Made by a program: the position numbers and the translations under genes. DNA of 31,060 nt. It comes from Wandonia haliotis. Its GTDB lineage: Bacteria > Bacteroidota > Bacteroidia > Flavobacteriales_D > Crocinitomicaceae. The notes beneath the pieces were generated by a model. That model was not told the DNA's origin and searched no databases. It saw only the letters and a list, made by a program, of their open reading frames with translations. The stretch is from the NCBI RefSeq assembly GCF_039523435.1, contig NZ_BAAAFH010000006.1:1-31060 (forward strand), given 5' to 3'. This document shows positions 23,665 to 31,032 of this stretch, in pieces (position 1 is the first letter of the stretch; each line of letters opens with the position of its first letter).

Positions 23665-24366
23665 TTAATGGTTCAACATATTCAAAATCCGATCTGCCAT
23701 AAACGCATCAAAAAACACATTCAATGGCAGAATTTCGAGGGTGCAAATGTACAAAATAATATAATACAACGGAATACCTTGCTGTAAACCAAAAAATATT
23801 GCCCGGATATTTATAAACAAAATAAACAGTGCGTTACACACAAAAAACGCCCATCCGGCTGGCACAATCAGGGAGCTGTTCAAGTGTCCCACTACAACAA
23901 TCGGCAAAAGCAACAACCCTAGTAGCTGTGGTAGCAAAACAAGGTTAAATCCATTCTCCCGAATGACACTTTTTTTGCCGGTCACAAAACCTACCAATAC
24001 AAGGGGAATCATAAAGAACAATTGAACGGCTACCGGCCACAACAGATGAACAAAAAAGGGTATATTAATACCCCCAAAAAACAAAAGGCTCCCCATAGAG
24101 GTAACCAACCAAAAGTTAATGAGTAACAGAAAGTCCGAAAAATGAACGGCTCCGTAATTCTCCCGGATAACCTGATTAATTGAATTATTTCTGATCAGAA
24201 TACGAAACAGGGCAGAGAAAATCTCCGGACGGACAAATTTTGCAACAGAGATAAGAATCAAAGCAAAGAAAATGCCGTAATTAATGATTGCCTGTGTGCC
24301 CTCATTCCTCTTCACCGCCTCAAAAAGAGGCCACATATCATGGTCGTATGTCAGTATATCAAACAT
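23665..24366 (-). CDS. DUF4271-like integral membrane protein
   Basis: 233 residues with about seven hydrophobic segments (NYGIFFALILISVAKFV, FLLLINFWLVTSMGSLLFFG, IPFFVHLLWPVAVQLFFMIPLVLVGF, LVLLPQLLGLLLLPIVVVGHL, AGWAFFVCNALFILFINIRAIFFG, YYIILYICTLEILPLNVFF). The N-terminal 'HDMWPLFEAVKRNEGTQAI' and the EILP segment in the last helix fit DUF4271, a Bacteroidota family commonly next to hemD. It is an inner-membrane protein of unknown function. Confidence 0.85.
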   Translation of the reverse strand: MFDILTYDHDMWPLFEAVKRNEGTQAIINYGIFFALILISVAKFVRPEIFSALFRILIRNNSINQVIRENYGAVHFSDFLLLINFWLVTSMGSLLFFGGINIPFFVHLLWPVAVQLFFMIPLVLVGFVTGKKSVIRENGFNLVLLPQLLGLLLLPIVVVGHLNSSLIVPAGWAFFVCNALFILFINIRAIFFGLQQGIPLYYIILYICTLEILPLNVFFDAFMADRILNMLNH

Positions 24367-24373
24367 GTATTAG

Positions 24374-24403
24374 CAAAGGTAGTATAATCCTGATTATATC
24401 AGG
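24374..24403 (-). promoter_or_regulatory. Promoter and adjacent palindrome of DUF4271-like/hemD operon
   Basis: On the minus strand a TACCTTTG box (24381-24374) ends 7 bases before the ATG at 24366, implying a nearly leaderless transcript. Just upstream, CCTGAT-tat-ATCAGG (24389-24403) is a perfect 6-bp inverted repeat located where a regulator could contact polymerase. A role for the palindrome is inference. Confidence 0.5.
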
Positions 24404-24508
24404 TGCATCTTCTGCTCCCTGATATGCCCTTTTAATAACCAGGCATTTTTGTACCCGGAATTCCTTTCTTCCTTCCTATTGTAAGAAGTATCAATGAAAA
24501 ATTTATAT

Positions 24509-24516
24509 TAGTTTTG
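24509..24516 (+). promoter_or_regulatory. -7 promoter box of the acyl-CoA dehydrogenase gene
   Basis: TAGTTTTG matches TAnnTTTG, 24 bases before the ATG at 24541. It overlaps an upstream in-frame TTG (24514), which argues against use of that start. Confidence 0.55.
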
Positions 24517-24540
24517 TCGTGGAATTTCAAAATTCAAGCA

Positions 24541-25740
24541 ATGAAAACTGATTTATATACGCATCCGGATTATTACAACATGGATGATTTGTTGACAGAA
24601 GAACACAAAATGATCCGTGACGCTGCTCGTGCATGGGTGAAAAAAGAAGTTTCTCCTATTATAGATGAGCATTATGAAAAAGCGACTTTCCCTACTCATT
24701 TATTGAAGGGTCTTGGTGAGATTGGTGCGTTTGGACCATACATCCCGGAAGAATACGGAGGTCCGGGTCTTGATCAGATTTCTTACGGATTGATCATGCA
24801 GGAACTGGAACGTTGTGACTCAGGTCTGAGATCTACAGCTTCGGTTCAAAGTTCTCTTGTGATGTACCCAATCTGGAAATACGGAACGGAAGAACAAAAG
24901 AAAAAATATTTGCCTAAACTGGCAAGCGGAGAAATGATGGGGTGTTTCGGGTTAACAGAACCTGACCATGGTTCTAACCCGGCAGGAATGATTACCAACT
25001 TTAAGGATATGGGAGATCATTACCTGTTGAACGGAGCCAAAATGTGGATTTCGAATGCTCCTTTCGCTGATATCGCTGTTGTATGGGCGAAAAATGAAGA
25101 AGGACGAATTTGGGGAATGGTTGTTGAACGCGGTATGGAAGGATTCTCAACTCCGGAAATGCACGGAAAACTATCACTTCGCGCTTCATCTACAGGAGAG
25201 TTGATCTTTGAAAACGTTAAAGTACCAAAGGAAAATCTTCTTCCGGGAAGAAGCGGACTAGGTGCTCCGTTGAGTTGTCTTGATTCGGCTCGATTCGGTA
25301 TTGCGTGGGGAGCTTTGGGAGCAGCTATGGATTGTTACGATCAGGCTCTTCGTTACTCAAAGGAAAGAACACAGTTCAATGTTCCTATCGGAGCCTTCCA
25401 GTTAATTCAAAAGAAGTTAGCTGAAATGATTACAGAAATTACAAAAGCTCAATTATTGACATTGCGCCTGGGACAATTGAGAAACGAAGGCAAAGCAACT
25501 TCGGCTCAGATCTCAATGGCAAAAAGAAACAATGTTGAGATCGCATTAAATATTGCCCGTGAGGCTCGTCAGATCCACGGTGGAATGGGAATAACTTCCG
25601 AGTATTCTATGATGCGTCACATGGCGAACCTTGAGTCAGTAGTGACCTACGAGGGAACACATGACATTCACCTGTTAATTACAGGTATGGACGTAACAGG
25701 AATCCCATCATTCACCCGGGAGATGCCTGATTTGAATTAA
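24541..25740 (+). CDS. Acyl-CoA dehydrogenase, glutaryl-CoA dehydrogenase-like
   Basis: 399 residues. All three acyl-CoA dehydrogenase domains are present, with GCFGLTEPDHGSNPAGM and MWISNAPFADIAVVWAK in the FAD-binding middle and KRNNVEIALNIAREARQIHGGMGI in the C-terminal bundle. The catalytic base is E371 in SVVTYEGTHDIHLLITG. Both that motif and R97 in CDSGLRSTASVQSSLVMYPI match glutaryl-CoA dehydrogenases, where the arginine contacts the substrate's second carboxylate. The reaction is FAD-dependent oxidation and decarboxylation of glutaryl-CoA to crotonyl-CoA in lysine/tryptophan breakdown. Specificity rests on motifs and is likely but not proven. The gene is monocistronic, with promoter and terminator visible. 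Confidence 0.9.
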   Translation: MKTDLYTHPDYYNMDDLLTEEHKMIRDAARAWVKKEVSPIIDEHYEKATFPTHLLKGLGEIGAFGPYIPEEYGGPGLDQISYGLIMQELERCDSGLRSTASVQSSLVMYPIWKYGTEEQKKKYLPKLASGEMMGCFGLTEPDHGSNPAGMITNFKDMGDHYLLNGAKMWISNAPFADIAVVWAKNEEGRIWGMVVERGMEGFSTPEMHGKLSLRASSTGELIFENVKVPKENLLPGRSGLGAPLSCLDSARFGIAWGALGAAMDCYDQALRYSKERTQFNVPIGAFQLIQKKLAEMITEITKAQLLTLRLGQLRNEGKATSAQISMAKRNNVEIALNIAREARQIHGGMGITSEYSMMRHMANLESVVTYEGTHDIHLLITGMDVTGIPSFTREMPDLN

Positions 25741-25751
25741 TTTTAATTTTC

Positions 25752-25780
25752 AAAAAGGCTCCTTCAACGGAGCCTTTTTT
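25752..25780 (+). terminator. Terminator after the acyl-CoA dehydrogenase gene
   Basis: AAAAAGGCTCC pairs with GGAGCCTTTTT around the loop TTCAAC and ends in six T. Confidence 0.92.
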
Positions 25781-25793
25781 ATTCATTGACAGT

Positions 25794-26150
25794 ATGAAAA
25801 AAATATTCCATTTATCAACGTGTACCACTTGTCAAAGAATTCTAAATGAGTGGTCTGTTCCCGAATCAGTGACATTGCAGGATATCAAAAGTGATCTGTA
25901 TTCGGAAGAAGAATTGGATAAAATGAAAGAGTTAGCGGGATCGTATGAAGCTATTTTCTCGAAACGGGCTATGAAATACAAAGAGTGGAACGTTAAAGAT
26001 AAAGTGAAAACGGATGATGATTACCGGGAATTTCTTCTGAAGGATTATACATTCCTGAAACGTCCTGCTTTGGTTTATGAAGATACTATTTTTGCCGGGA
26101 ACAGTAAAAAAACGGTAGAGGCTGCAGGTAATTTTCTGGCATCGCTTTAG
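25794..26150 (+). CDS. ArsC/Spx-family thioredoxin-fold protein
   Basis: 118 residues, the usual size. The N-terminal STCTTCQR places a C10-x2-C13 redox pair where ArsC/YffB/Spx proteins carry their active cysteine, followed by the family pattern 'LQDIKSDLYSEEELDKM', 'SKRAMKYKEW' and 'LLKDYTFLKRPALVYEDTIFAGNSKK' with the conserved R-P. A true arsenate reductase would need a thiol-relay arginine set that I cannot confirm, so a general thiol-redox or regulatory role is equally possible. It begins 14 bases after the preceding terminator and is followed three bases later by the EamA transporter, forming a likely operon. Confidence 0.85.
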   Translation: MKKIFHLSTCTTCQRILNEWSVPESVTLQDIKSDLYSEEELDKMKELAGSYEAIFSKRAMKYKEWNVKDKVKTDDDYREFLLKDYTFLKRPALVYEDTIFAGNSKKTVEAAGNFLASL

Positions 26151-26153
26151 TAC

Positions 26154-27098
26154 ATGAAAACAATTGAGAACTTATGGGCTCACCTCGCCCTATTGACGGT
26201 GAACCTCATCTATGGTGCTAATTATGTGTTGGCTAAAGATATTATGCCCGACTACATATTACCCAATGGTTTAATTCTTATCCGTGTAGCCGGAGCAACC
26301 TTGTTGTTATGGATCGTACGTCTATTTATCTGGGAAAAGGTAAATCGAAAAGATCTTATTCTGATTGCTTTTTGTGCTCTCTTCGGTGTTTCACTGAATC
26401 AGCTGTTCTTTTTTAACGGATTAAACCTCACCTCGCCTATTAACTCTTCCATCATCATGACTTCCAATCCGATAATGGTCGTCATTCTTGCTTTTTTCCT
26501 GTTAAAAGAGCGTATACAGCCCCTCAAAATAACCGGAGTGATTGTCGGAACATTCGGAGCGGTATGGCTTATCCTTCTCGGAAATCCGCATGGCTCGGGA
26601 ACCTCTTCTATTCTGGGGGATATCTATATTTTCATTAATTCCCTGACCTATGCGCTGTATCTTGTGCTTGTAAAACCATTAATGTCCAAATACAAACCCA
26701 TTACGGTTATTACACTGGTGTTTACTTTCGGACTGGGATATATCATGCTTTATCCTCCTGTATGGACAGAATTACGTCTTGTTGACTTTTCTGCAATTCC
26801 GGCTTTTATTTATTGGGAAATCGCTTTTGTAATCGTTGCGGTAACTTTTTTGGCTTATCTGCTCAATATTTTTGCCTTAAAGATTGTCTCCCCTTCTATA
26901 GCCAGTAGTTATATTTATCTTCAACCCGTATTTGCAGGAGTATTTGCCTGGCTCTTTATGAGTTGGTTAAAAGCCGATTATGTGCAGGATATTACACTGG
27001 AAAAAGTATTTTGTTCACTGCTAATCGCATTAGGTGTCTATCTGATCTCTGTCAGCTCTAAAAAACAGAAAAGACTGGAGCAACAAATCAAATCATAG
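26154..27098 (+). CDS. EamA-family (DMT) transporter
   Basis: 314 residues with ten predicted membrane helices in two EamA halves: first half 'LALLTVNLIYGANYVLAKDIM...LILIRVAGATLLLWIVRL...GLNLTSPINSSIIMTSNPIMVVILAFFLLKERI', second half 'GDIYIFINSLTYALYLVLVKPLMSKY...LLNIFALKIVSPSIASSYIYLQPVFAGVFAWLF'. The N...P..V.....L.E motif before the fifth helix is typical of metabolite/amino-acid exporters of the drug/metabolite transporter superfamily. Its substrate cannot be told. It starts three bases after the ArsC-like stop. Confidence 0.92.
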   Translation: MKTIENLWAHLALLTVNLIYGANYVLAKDIMPDYILPNGLILIRVAGATLLLWIVRLFIWEKVNRKDLILIAFCALFGVSLNQLFFFNGLNLTSPINSSIIMTSNPIMVVILAFFLLKERIQPLKITGVIVGTFGAVWLILLGNPHGSGTSSILGDIYIFINSLTYALYLVLVKPLMSKYKPITVITLVFTFGLGYIMLYPPVWTELRLVDFSAIPAFIYWEIAFVIVAVTFLAYLLNIFALKIVSPSIASSYIYLQPVFAGVFAWLFMSWLKADYVQDITLEKVFCSLLIALGVYLISVSSKKQKRLEQQIKS

Positions 27099-27121
27099 AA
27101 AAAATCCGTAAATTTCAGTTC

Positions 27122-28015
27122 ATGAGAGTACAGTTGATTTCTGGAATTTTTCTGATCCTATTTTCCTGTTCTTCCGAATCGACTGATACGCGTCAAGAAG
27201 AAGTAATGGAAACAAAAAATATCGACTGGCAGGGACACAGAGGCGCACGCGGATTGATGCCTGAAAATACCGTCGCCGGATTCCTAAAAGCTCTTGAGTT
27301 TCCTGTAACTACACTTGAGCTGGATGTTGTTATTTCTAAAGACGGAAAAGTGATCGTCTCTCATGAACCCTGGTTCTCATCCGAAATCTGTTCCGTTGAT
27401 AATGGCGACTCTATTCGAATTTATGACTTAACTGCTGATGAAATTGCTACAATTGATTGCGGAAGTAAAATCCATCAACGATTTCCTCAACAACAAAAAC
27501 TGTTTACCAGTAAGCCCGTTTTAGAAGAAGTCGTTCATGCTGTTGCCAGTTATTGTGAAGAGAACAACCGGCCTCCTCCCAACTTCAATATTGAACTGAA
27601 ATCAATGCCCGAGTGGTACACAATTTTTGTTCCGGAACCTCCTATATTCACAGCTATCGTTTTATCAGAAATAGATCGTCTTGAAATCTCAGAAAGAACA
27701 ACAATACAAAGCTTTGACCCTGATATTCTGAACGAAGTTTTTAAAACTAAACCACTAGTTAAAACGGCTTTTTTAGTTGAAAATTTGAAAGACAAAAGGA
27801 ACTTGTTTCCAGTGCTTTCCCAACAGCCAGACATTTACAGCCCACACTACTCGCTACTGAATAAACAGGAAGTAAAGGAAATGCACAAAAAAGGAATGAA
27901 AGTAATTCCCTGGACAGTTAATGATCTGCCAACCATGCGCGCTCTGATTACTATGCATGTAGACGGCATTATTACAGACTATCCGAACCTCATCACAAAA
28001 GTTGTACACCCATGA
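27122..28015 (+). CDS. Glycerophosphodiester phosphodiesterase, lipoprotein
   Basis: 297 residues. Signal peptide with lipobox ILFSC (C16) indicates a lipid-anchored periplasmic or outer-membrane enzyme. The GDPD fold shows catalytic H39-R40 in GHRGARGLMPENT, the metal-binding ELDVVISKDG and the second histidine in VIVSHEP, then IELKS and the C-terminal 'VIPWTVNDLPTMRALITMHVDGIITDYPNL'. It hydrolyses glycerophosphodiesters to glycerol-3-phosphate and an alcohol. Its stop overlaps the Crp/Fnr start (ATGA), so the two are co-translated. Confidence 0.92.
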   Translation: MRVQLISGIFLILFSCSSESTDTRQEEVMETKNIDWQGHRGARGLMPENTVAGFLKALEFPVTTLELDVVISKDGKVIVSHEPWFSSEICSVDNGDSIRIYDLTADEIATIDCGSKIHQRFPQQQKLFTSKPVLEEVVHAVASYCEENNRPPPNFNIELKSMPEWYTIFVPEPPIFTAIVLSEIDRLEISERTTIQSFDPDILNEVFKTKPLVKTAFLVENLKDKRNLFPVLSQQPDIYSPHYSLLNKQEVKEMHKKGMKVIPWTVNDLPTMRALITMHVDGIITDYPNLITKVVHP

Positions 28016-28605
28016 CTTCGGACTTCATCCATTTCTTTCAATTACTGGACACCCTCTCTGAACTCAATGAAGCTGAAAAGAAGATAATGAAAACTCTTTT
28101 TAGCTTTCGTTATGTTCCCAAAAAGACAATTCTGACACAAGCAGGAGAAACTGCCCATGAACTCTACTTTATCAATAAAGGTTTATTGCGATTATACTAT
28201 CGTAAAGACGGTGAAGAAATCACGGCATACATCTTTCGGGAGCATTTATTCGCTTCCAGTTATGATAGTTTCCTCAAACAAGAACCCGGTATTCAATACC
28301 TCGAAACACTGGAAGATTGCCAGCTATTAGTAATCAACTACCGGCAAATGCAGGAACTCTATCAAACGGTTCCCAAAATGCACATCATTACCCGAAAAAT
28401 TGCAGAGCAACGCTTTATCAATGCACAACAAATACTGTCTTCCTTTCTCCTCGACTCTCCGGAAGAACGATATGCAAAATTCGAACAATCGAATAAAGAT
28501 CTTCTGCATCGGATTCCACATCACATTATCGCCTCGTATTTAGGAATAACACCTGTTTCGATGAGTCGAATCCGCAAAAGGAGAATAGAACAGCAGCGAA
28601 AATGA
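28012..28605 (+). CDS. Crp/Fnr-family transcriptional regulator
   Basis: 197 residues. A cyclic-nucleotide-binding-like beta-roll (~35-125: PKKTILTQAGETAHELYFINKGLLRLYY...EITAYIFREHLFASSY) precedes the dimer helix and a short HTH (~165-195: LLHRIPHHIIASYLGITPVSMSRIRKRR). The Fe-S cysteines of true Fnr and the cAMP-contacting arginine motif of Crp are not recognisable, as is usual in this Bacteroidota subgroup (ligand unknown). It follows the diesterase by overlap and precedes an SRPBCC gene whose promoter holds a perfect 14-bp palindrome, a candidate target. Confidence 0.9.
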   Translation: MTSDFIHFFQLLDTLSELNEAEKKIMKTLFSFRYVPKKTILTQAGETAHELYFINKGLLRLYYRKDGEEITAYIFREHLFASSYDSFLKQEPGIQYLETLEDCQLLVINYRQMQELYQTVPKMHIITRKIAEQRFINAQQILSSFLLDSPEERYAKFEQSNKDLLHRIPHHIIASYLGITPVSMSRIRKRRIEQQRK

Positions 28606-28614
28606 TCCGAACCC

Positions 28615-28628
28615 TTAACAATTGTTAA
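28615..28628. promoter_or_regulatory. 14-bp perfect palindrome, candidate Crp/Fnr operator
   Basis: TTAACAATTGTTAA is self-complementary over all 14 bases. It begins 9 bases after the Crp/Fnr stop and ends 22 bases before a -7 box, taking the place of the -33 element of the SRPBCC promoter. It is not followed by a T-run, so is unlikely to be a terminator. Confidence 0.55.
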
Positions 28629-28650
28629 TGGAGGAATGTCAAACGCGTCC

Positions 28651-28658
28651 TAACTTTG
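28651..28658 (+). promoter_or_regulatory. -7 promoter box of the SRPBCC gene
   Basis: TAACTTTG matches TAnnTTTG, 17 bases before the ATG at 28676, and so decides the start against the in-frame TTG/ATG at 28622-28630. Confidence 0.6.
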
Positions 28659-28675
28659 TAAAAAATAAACAAGTC

Positions 28676-29125
28676 ATGGACAAACAAATTCATACTGAAA
28701 TTATTATCAACGCTCCTCTGCAAAAGGTCTGGCAAATTATTATACAACTTGAAGATTATAAAAACTGGAATCCCATACTGATAGAATGTCGCGGAATTGC
28801 CAAAACCGGACAACGGTTGAAAAACGTTATGAGAACCGAAGGGAGTAAAACAATGTCGTTCAACCCCATAGTCACAAAAGTGGAAGAAGACCAGTATTTC
28901 GAATGGTTGGGTTCGTTGCTGGTTAAAGGAATATTTGATGGTCGTCACTCCTTCCGTCTCACCGAAATTAGTCCTGAACAGGTACGATTAGTACATCGGG
29001 AAGAATTCTCAGGAATTGCCAGTGGTTTTATTCTAAAAAAGATTAAAGAACAAACAACCTCGAATTTCATTCTATGGAATCAGGCGCTTAAAGCACATGC
29101 AGAAGAGAAGAATACTGAAAGGTAG
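28676..29125 (+). CDS. SRPBCC-fold ligand-binding/transfer protein
   Basis: 149 residues from the ATG at 28676; upstream codons lie across the promoter. The opening IHTEIIINAPLQKVWQIIIQLEDYKNWNP is the signature first strand and helices of the polyketide-cyclase/START-like SRPBCC fold, followed by strands (FNPIVTKVEEDQYFEWLGSL, DGRHSFRLTEISPEQVRLVHREEFSG) and the long C-terminal helix that closes the cavity. Such proteins bind hydrophobic small molecules; the ligand is unknown. The gene is downstream of the Crp/Fnr gene behind its own promoter and palindrome. Confidence 0.85.
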   Translation: MDKQIHTEIIINAPLQKVWQIIIQLEDYKNWNPILIECRGIAKTGQRLKNVMRTEGSKTMSFNPIVTKVEEDQYFEWLGSLLVKGIFDGRHSFRLTEISPEQVRLVHREEFSGIASGFILKKIKEQTTSNFILWNQALKAHAEEKNTER

Positions 29126-29140
29126 TCGAAAATACCTTTC
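29117..29140. terminator. Hairpin between two convergent stops
   Basis: GAAAGGTA (29117-29124) pairs with TACCTTTC (29133-29140) around 8 bases, spanning the stops of the SRPBCC and S4-domain genes. It lacks a clear T-run, so termination is only likely. Confidence 0.45.
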
Positions 29141-29532
29141 TATTCCTCATCCCAATCGTCCCATCCTTCCCAGAAGTCGCTGAGATCCCGACGATCTTTT
29201 TTAGTAGGTTTACCTGTACCATAATCACGATAGATTTTCTGGGACTCCTGATAGAGCTTATATTTCTCCAACTCTTCAGGGGTTGTTTCTTCAGAAAGAT
29301 ATTCAGGAACCAGTTTTGCTCCCACCCGCTTATCCAGTAAAGCCAGAATCTTGTATTCAAACAAAGCTCCGTTTCGCGAAAAAGAAAGTTTGTCTCCCAC
29401 TTTTACTTCCCGCGATGGCTTTATATCCTCTCCGTTTAAACGGATTTTTCCTTTTTTCACCTGTTCCGTCGCCTGAGATCGTGTTTTTGTCAGACGCACA
29501 CACCATACATATTTATCTATCCTTACTGCCAC
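29140..29532 (-). CDS. Hsp15-like S4-domain RNA-binding protein
   Basis: 130 residues starting at a GTG (29532). The S4 domain covers ~4-60 (RIDKYVWCVRLTKTRSQATEQVKKGKIRLNGEDIKPSREVKVGD), matching Hsp15/HslR, which binds stalled 50S subunits carrying nascent chains. The C-terminal part (YRDYGTGKPTKKDRRDLSDFWEGWDDWDEE) is the usual basic-then-acidic tail of Bacteroidota members. No earlier ATG exists in frame that leaves the domain start intact. The start lies 5 bases after a promoter box, suggesting a leaderless message. Confidence 0.88.
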   Translation of the reverse strand: MAVRIDKYVWCVRLTKTRSQATEQVKKGKIRLNGEDIKPSREVKVGDKLSFSRNGALFEYKILALLDKRVGAKLVPEYLSEETTPEELEKYKLYQESQKIYRDYGTGKPTKKDRRDLSDFWEGWDDWDEE

Positions 29533-29537
29533 GTTGA

Positions 29538-29545
29538 CAAAGTTA
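29538..29545 (-). promoter_or_regulatory. -7 box directly before the S4-domain gene
   Basis: On the minus strand TAACTTTG, exact TAnnTTTG, ending five bases before the GTG start. Confidence 0.5.
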
Positions 29546-29618
29546 GCAGGTTTCCCAGATCTTTATCCCACACCGGAAACTTTCTTCATAAGAATGATTC
29601 CAAACAGCGGAATATCCC

Positions 29619-29626
29619 TAAATTTG
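29619..29626 (+). promoter_or_regulatory. -7 box directly before the Mrp gene
   Basis: TAAATTTG matches TAnnTTTG and ends 7 bases before the ATG at 29634. No -33 box is obvious. Confidence 0.45.
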
Positions 29627-29633
29627 TACGCAA

Positions 29634-30704
29634 ATGGAAGTTACAAGAGAAAAAGTTCTGGAAATCCTTTCCAACGTAATAGAACCGGATTTAAAGAAAG
29701 ACATTGTCACGCTTAATCTGGTAGAAGAATTAGAGATTGAAAACCGTACCATTAAGACGAAGGTAAAAGTCTCCAATCCTGCACTTCATGCAAGAAACCG
29801 GATGAAAGAAGCCGTAAAATTTGCATTGACTAAAGTGCTTGGTGATGATCTGCAGCTTGACATCCACGTAGTCGGACTGGCCAAAGATGAACAACATATT
29901 GTTCCGCGAAAAATACTGCCTGAGGTAAAACACATCATTGCAGTAGCTTCCGGAAAAGGAGGTGTGGGAAAATCAACGGTCACTTCTAACCTGGCAGCAG
30001 GTCTTGTTAAAGCAGGTTATAAGGTTGGTGTTGTTGACGCGGATATTTATGGTCCTTCTATGCCGACCATGTTTGATGTAGTCGGAGAGCGTCCAACAAT
30101 GATTGATGTGGAAGGAACACCAAAAATAAGCCCGGTAATGGCGTATGGTGTTCAAATTCTTTCCATTGGATTCTTCACAGATCCGGACAATGCTGTTGTA
30201 TGGAGAGGACCTATGGCTTCCAAAGCTCTGACACAATTGTTTACTGATGCTTATTGGGGAAAACTGGATTATCTTCTGATTGATTTACCTCCCGGAACAG
30301 GTGATATTCACCTGAGTTTAGTACAAACCGTCCCTCTTGATGGTGCAGTAATTGTCAGTACTCCTCAGGAAGTGGCATTGGCAGATGCCCGACGGGGTGT
30401 AAATATGTTTCAGTTAGAAACAATTAAAGTTCCTGTGGTTGGAATCGTTGAAAACATGGCCTGGTTTACACCAGAGGAGCTTCCTGAGAACAAATATTAT
30501 ATCTTTGGCAGAGACGGAGCTAAAAATCTTGCAGCAAGTATGAATGTTCCATTTTTAGGGCATTTACCTTTGGTCCAGGGAATACGTGAAGCCGGAGATC
30601 TCGGAAGACCTGCCGCTTTTCAGGAAAATAGTCCGATTACAGAACCACTTGAAGAATTAGTTCGTAACTTTGTAGCTCAGGTGGAAACGGTTGTAAATAA
30701 ATAA
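29634..30704 (+). CDS. Mrp/NBP35-family ATPase (Fe-S carrier type, no cysteines)
   Basis: 356 residues. An N-terminal MIP18/DUF59 domain (~1-80: TREKVLEILSNVIEPDLKKDIVTLNLV) is fused to a MinD-like P-loop ATPase with deviant Walker A GKGGVGKST (107-115), DADIYGPSMP, and the Walker-B region LLIDLPPGTGDIHLSL. Mrp/ApbC proteins are known to carry and transfer Fe-S clusters to apoproteins. Here the place of the cluster-binding CxxC reads VENMAWFTPEELPENKYYIFG and the whole protein contains no cysteine. The NifU-like gene begins one base after its stop, so an Fe-S assembly role is well supported by context even so. Confidence 0.92.
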   Translation: MEVTREKVLEILSNVIEPDLKKDIVTLNLVEELEIENRTIKTKVKVSNPALHARNRMKEAVKFALTKVLGDDLQLDIHVVGLAKDEQHIVPRKILPEVKHIIAVASGKGGVGKSTVTSNLAAGLVKAGYKVGVVDADIYGPSMPTMFDVVGERPTMIDVEGTPKISPVMAYGVQILSIGFFTDPDNAVVWRGPMASKALTQLFTDAYWGKLDYLLIDLPPGTGDIHLSLVQTVPLDGAVIVSTPQEVALADARRGVNMFQLETIKVPVVGIVENMAWFTPEELPENKYYIFGRDGAKNLAASMNVPFLGHLPLVQGIREAGDLGRPAAFQENSPITEPLEELVRNFVAQVETVVNK

Positions 30705-30705
30705 C

Positions 30706-30954
30706 ATGACACTTAATAAAACAGATATAGAAAAAAAGGTTCAGGCAGCGATTGAGCAGCTTCGACCTCATCTTCATAGTGATGGAGGTGATATGGAGTT
30801 GGTTGAAATAACTGATGATGGTATAGTACGAGTCCAGTTATTAGGCGCCTGCTCTGATTGCAATATGAGCGTCATGACCTTAAAAGCAGGCTTAGAAGAA
30901 GCCGTTAAAAAAGCTGTGCCCGAAATCGTTTCTGTTGAAGCAGTGAACTTCTAG
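30706..30954 (+). CDS. NifU-like C-terminal-domain Fe-S scaffold
   Basis: 82 residues forming one NifU C-terminal (Nfu) domain: IEQLRPHLHSDGGDMELVEITDDGIVRVQLLGACSDCNMSVMTLKAGLEEAVKKAVPEI, with the cluster-binding C49-x2-C52. Such proteins hold a [4Fe-4S] cluster between two subunits and deliver it to target enzymes. It follows the Mrp gene after one base and is surely cotranscribed, so it may supply the cysteines that this Mrp lacks. Confidence 0.94.
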   Translation: MTLNKTDIEKKVQAAIEQLRPHLHSDGGDMELVEITDDGIVRVQLLGACSDCNMSVMTLKAGLEEAVKKAVPEIVSVEAVNF

Positions 30955-31032
30955 TAACAGATCCTTTTCATATTTATTTGACTAGTCCTAAATAACCGAT
31001 ACAGGTTTTAGACTAAAATAAACAATAATTAT

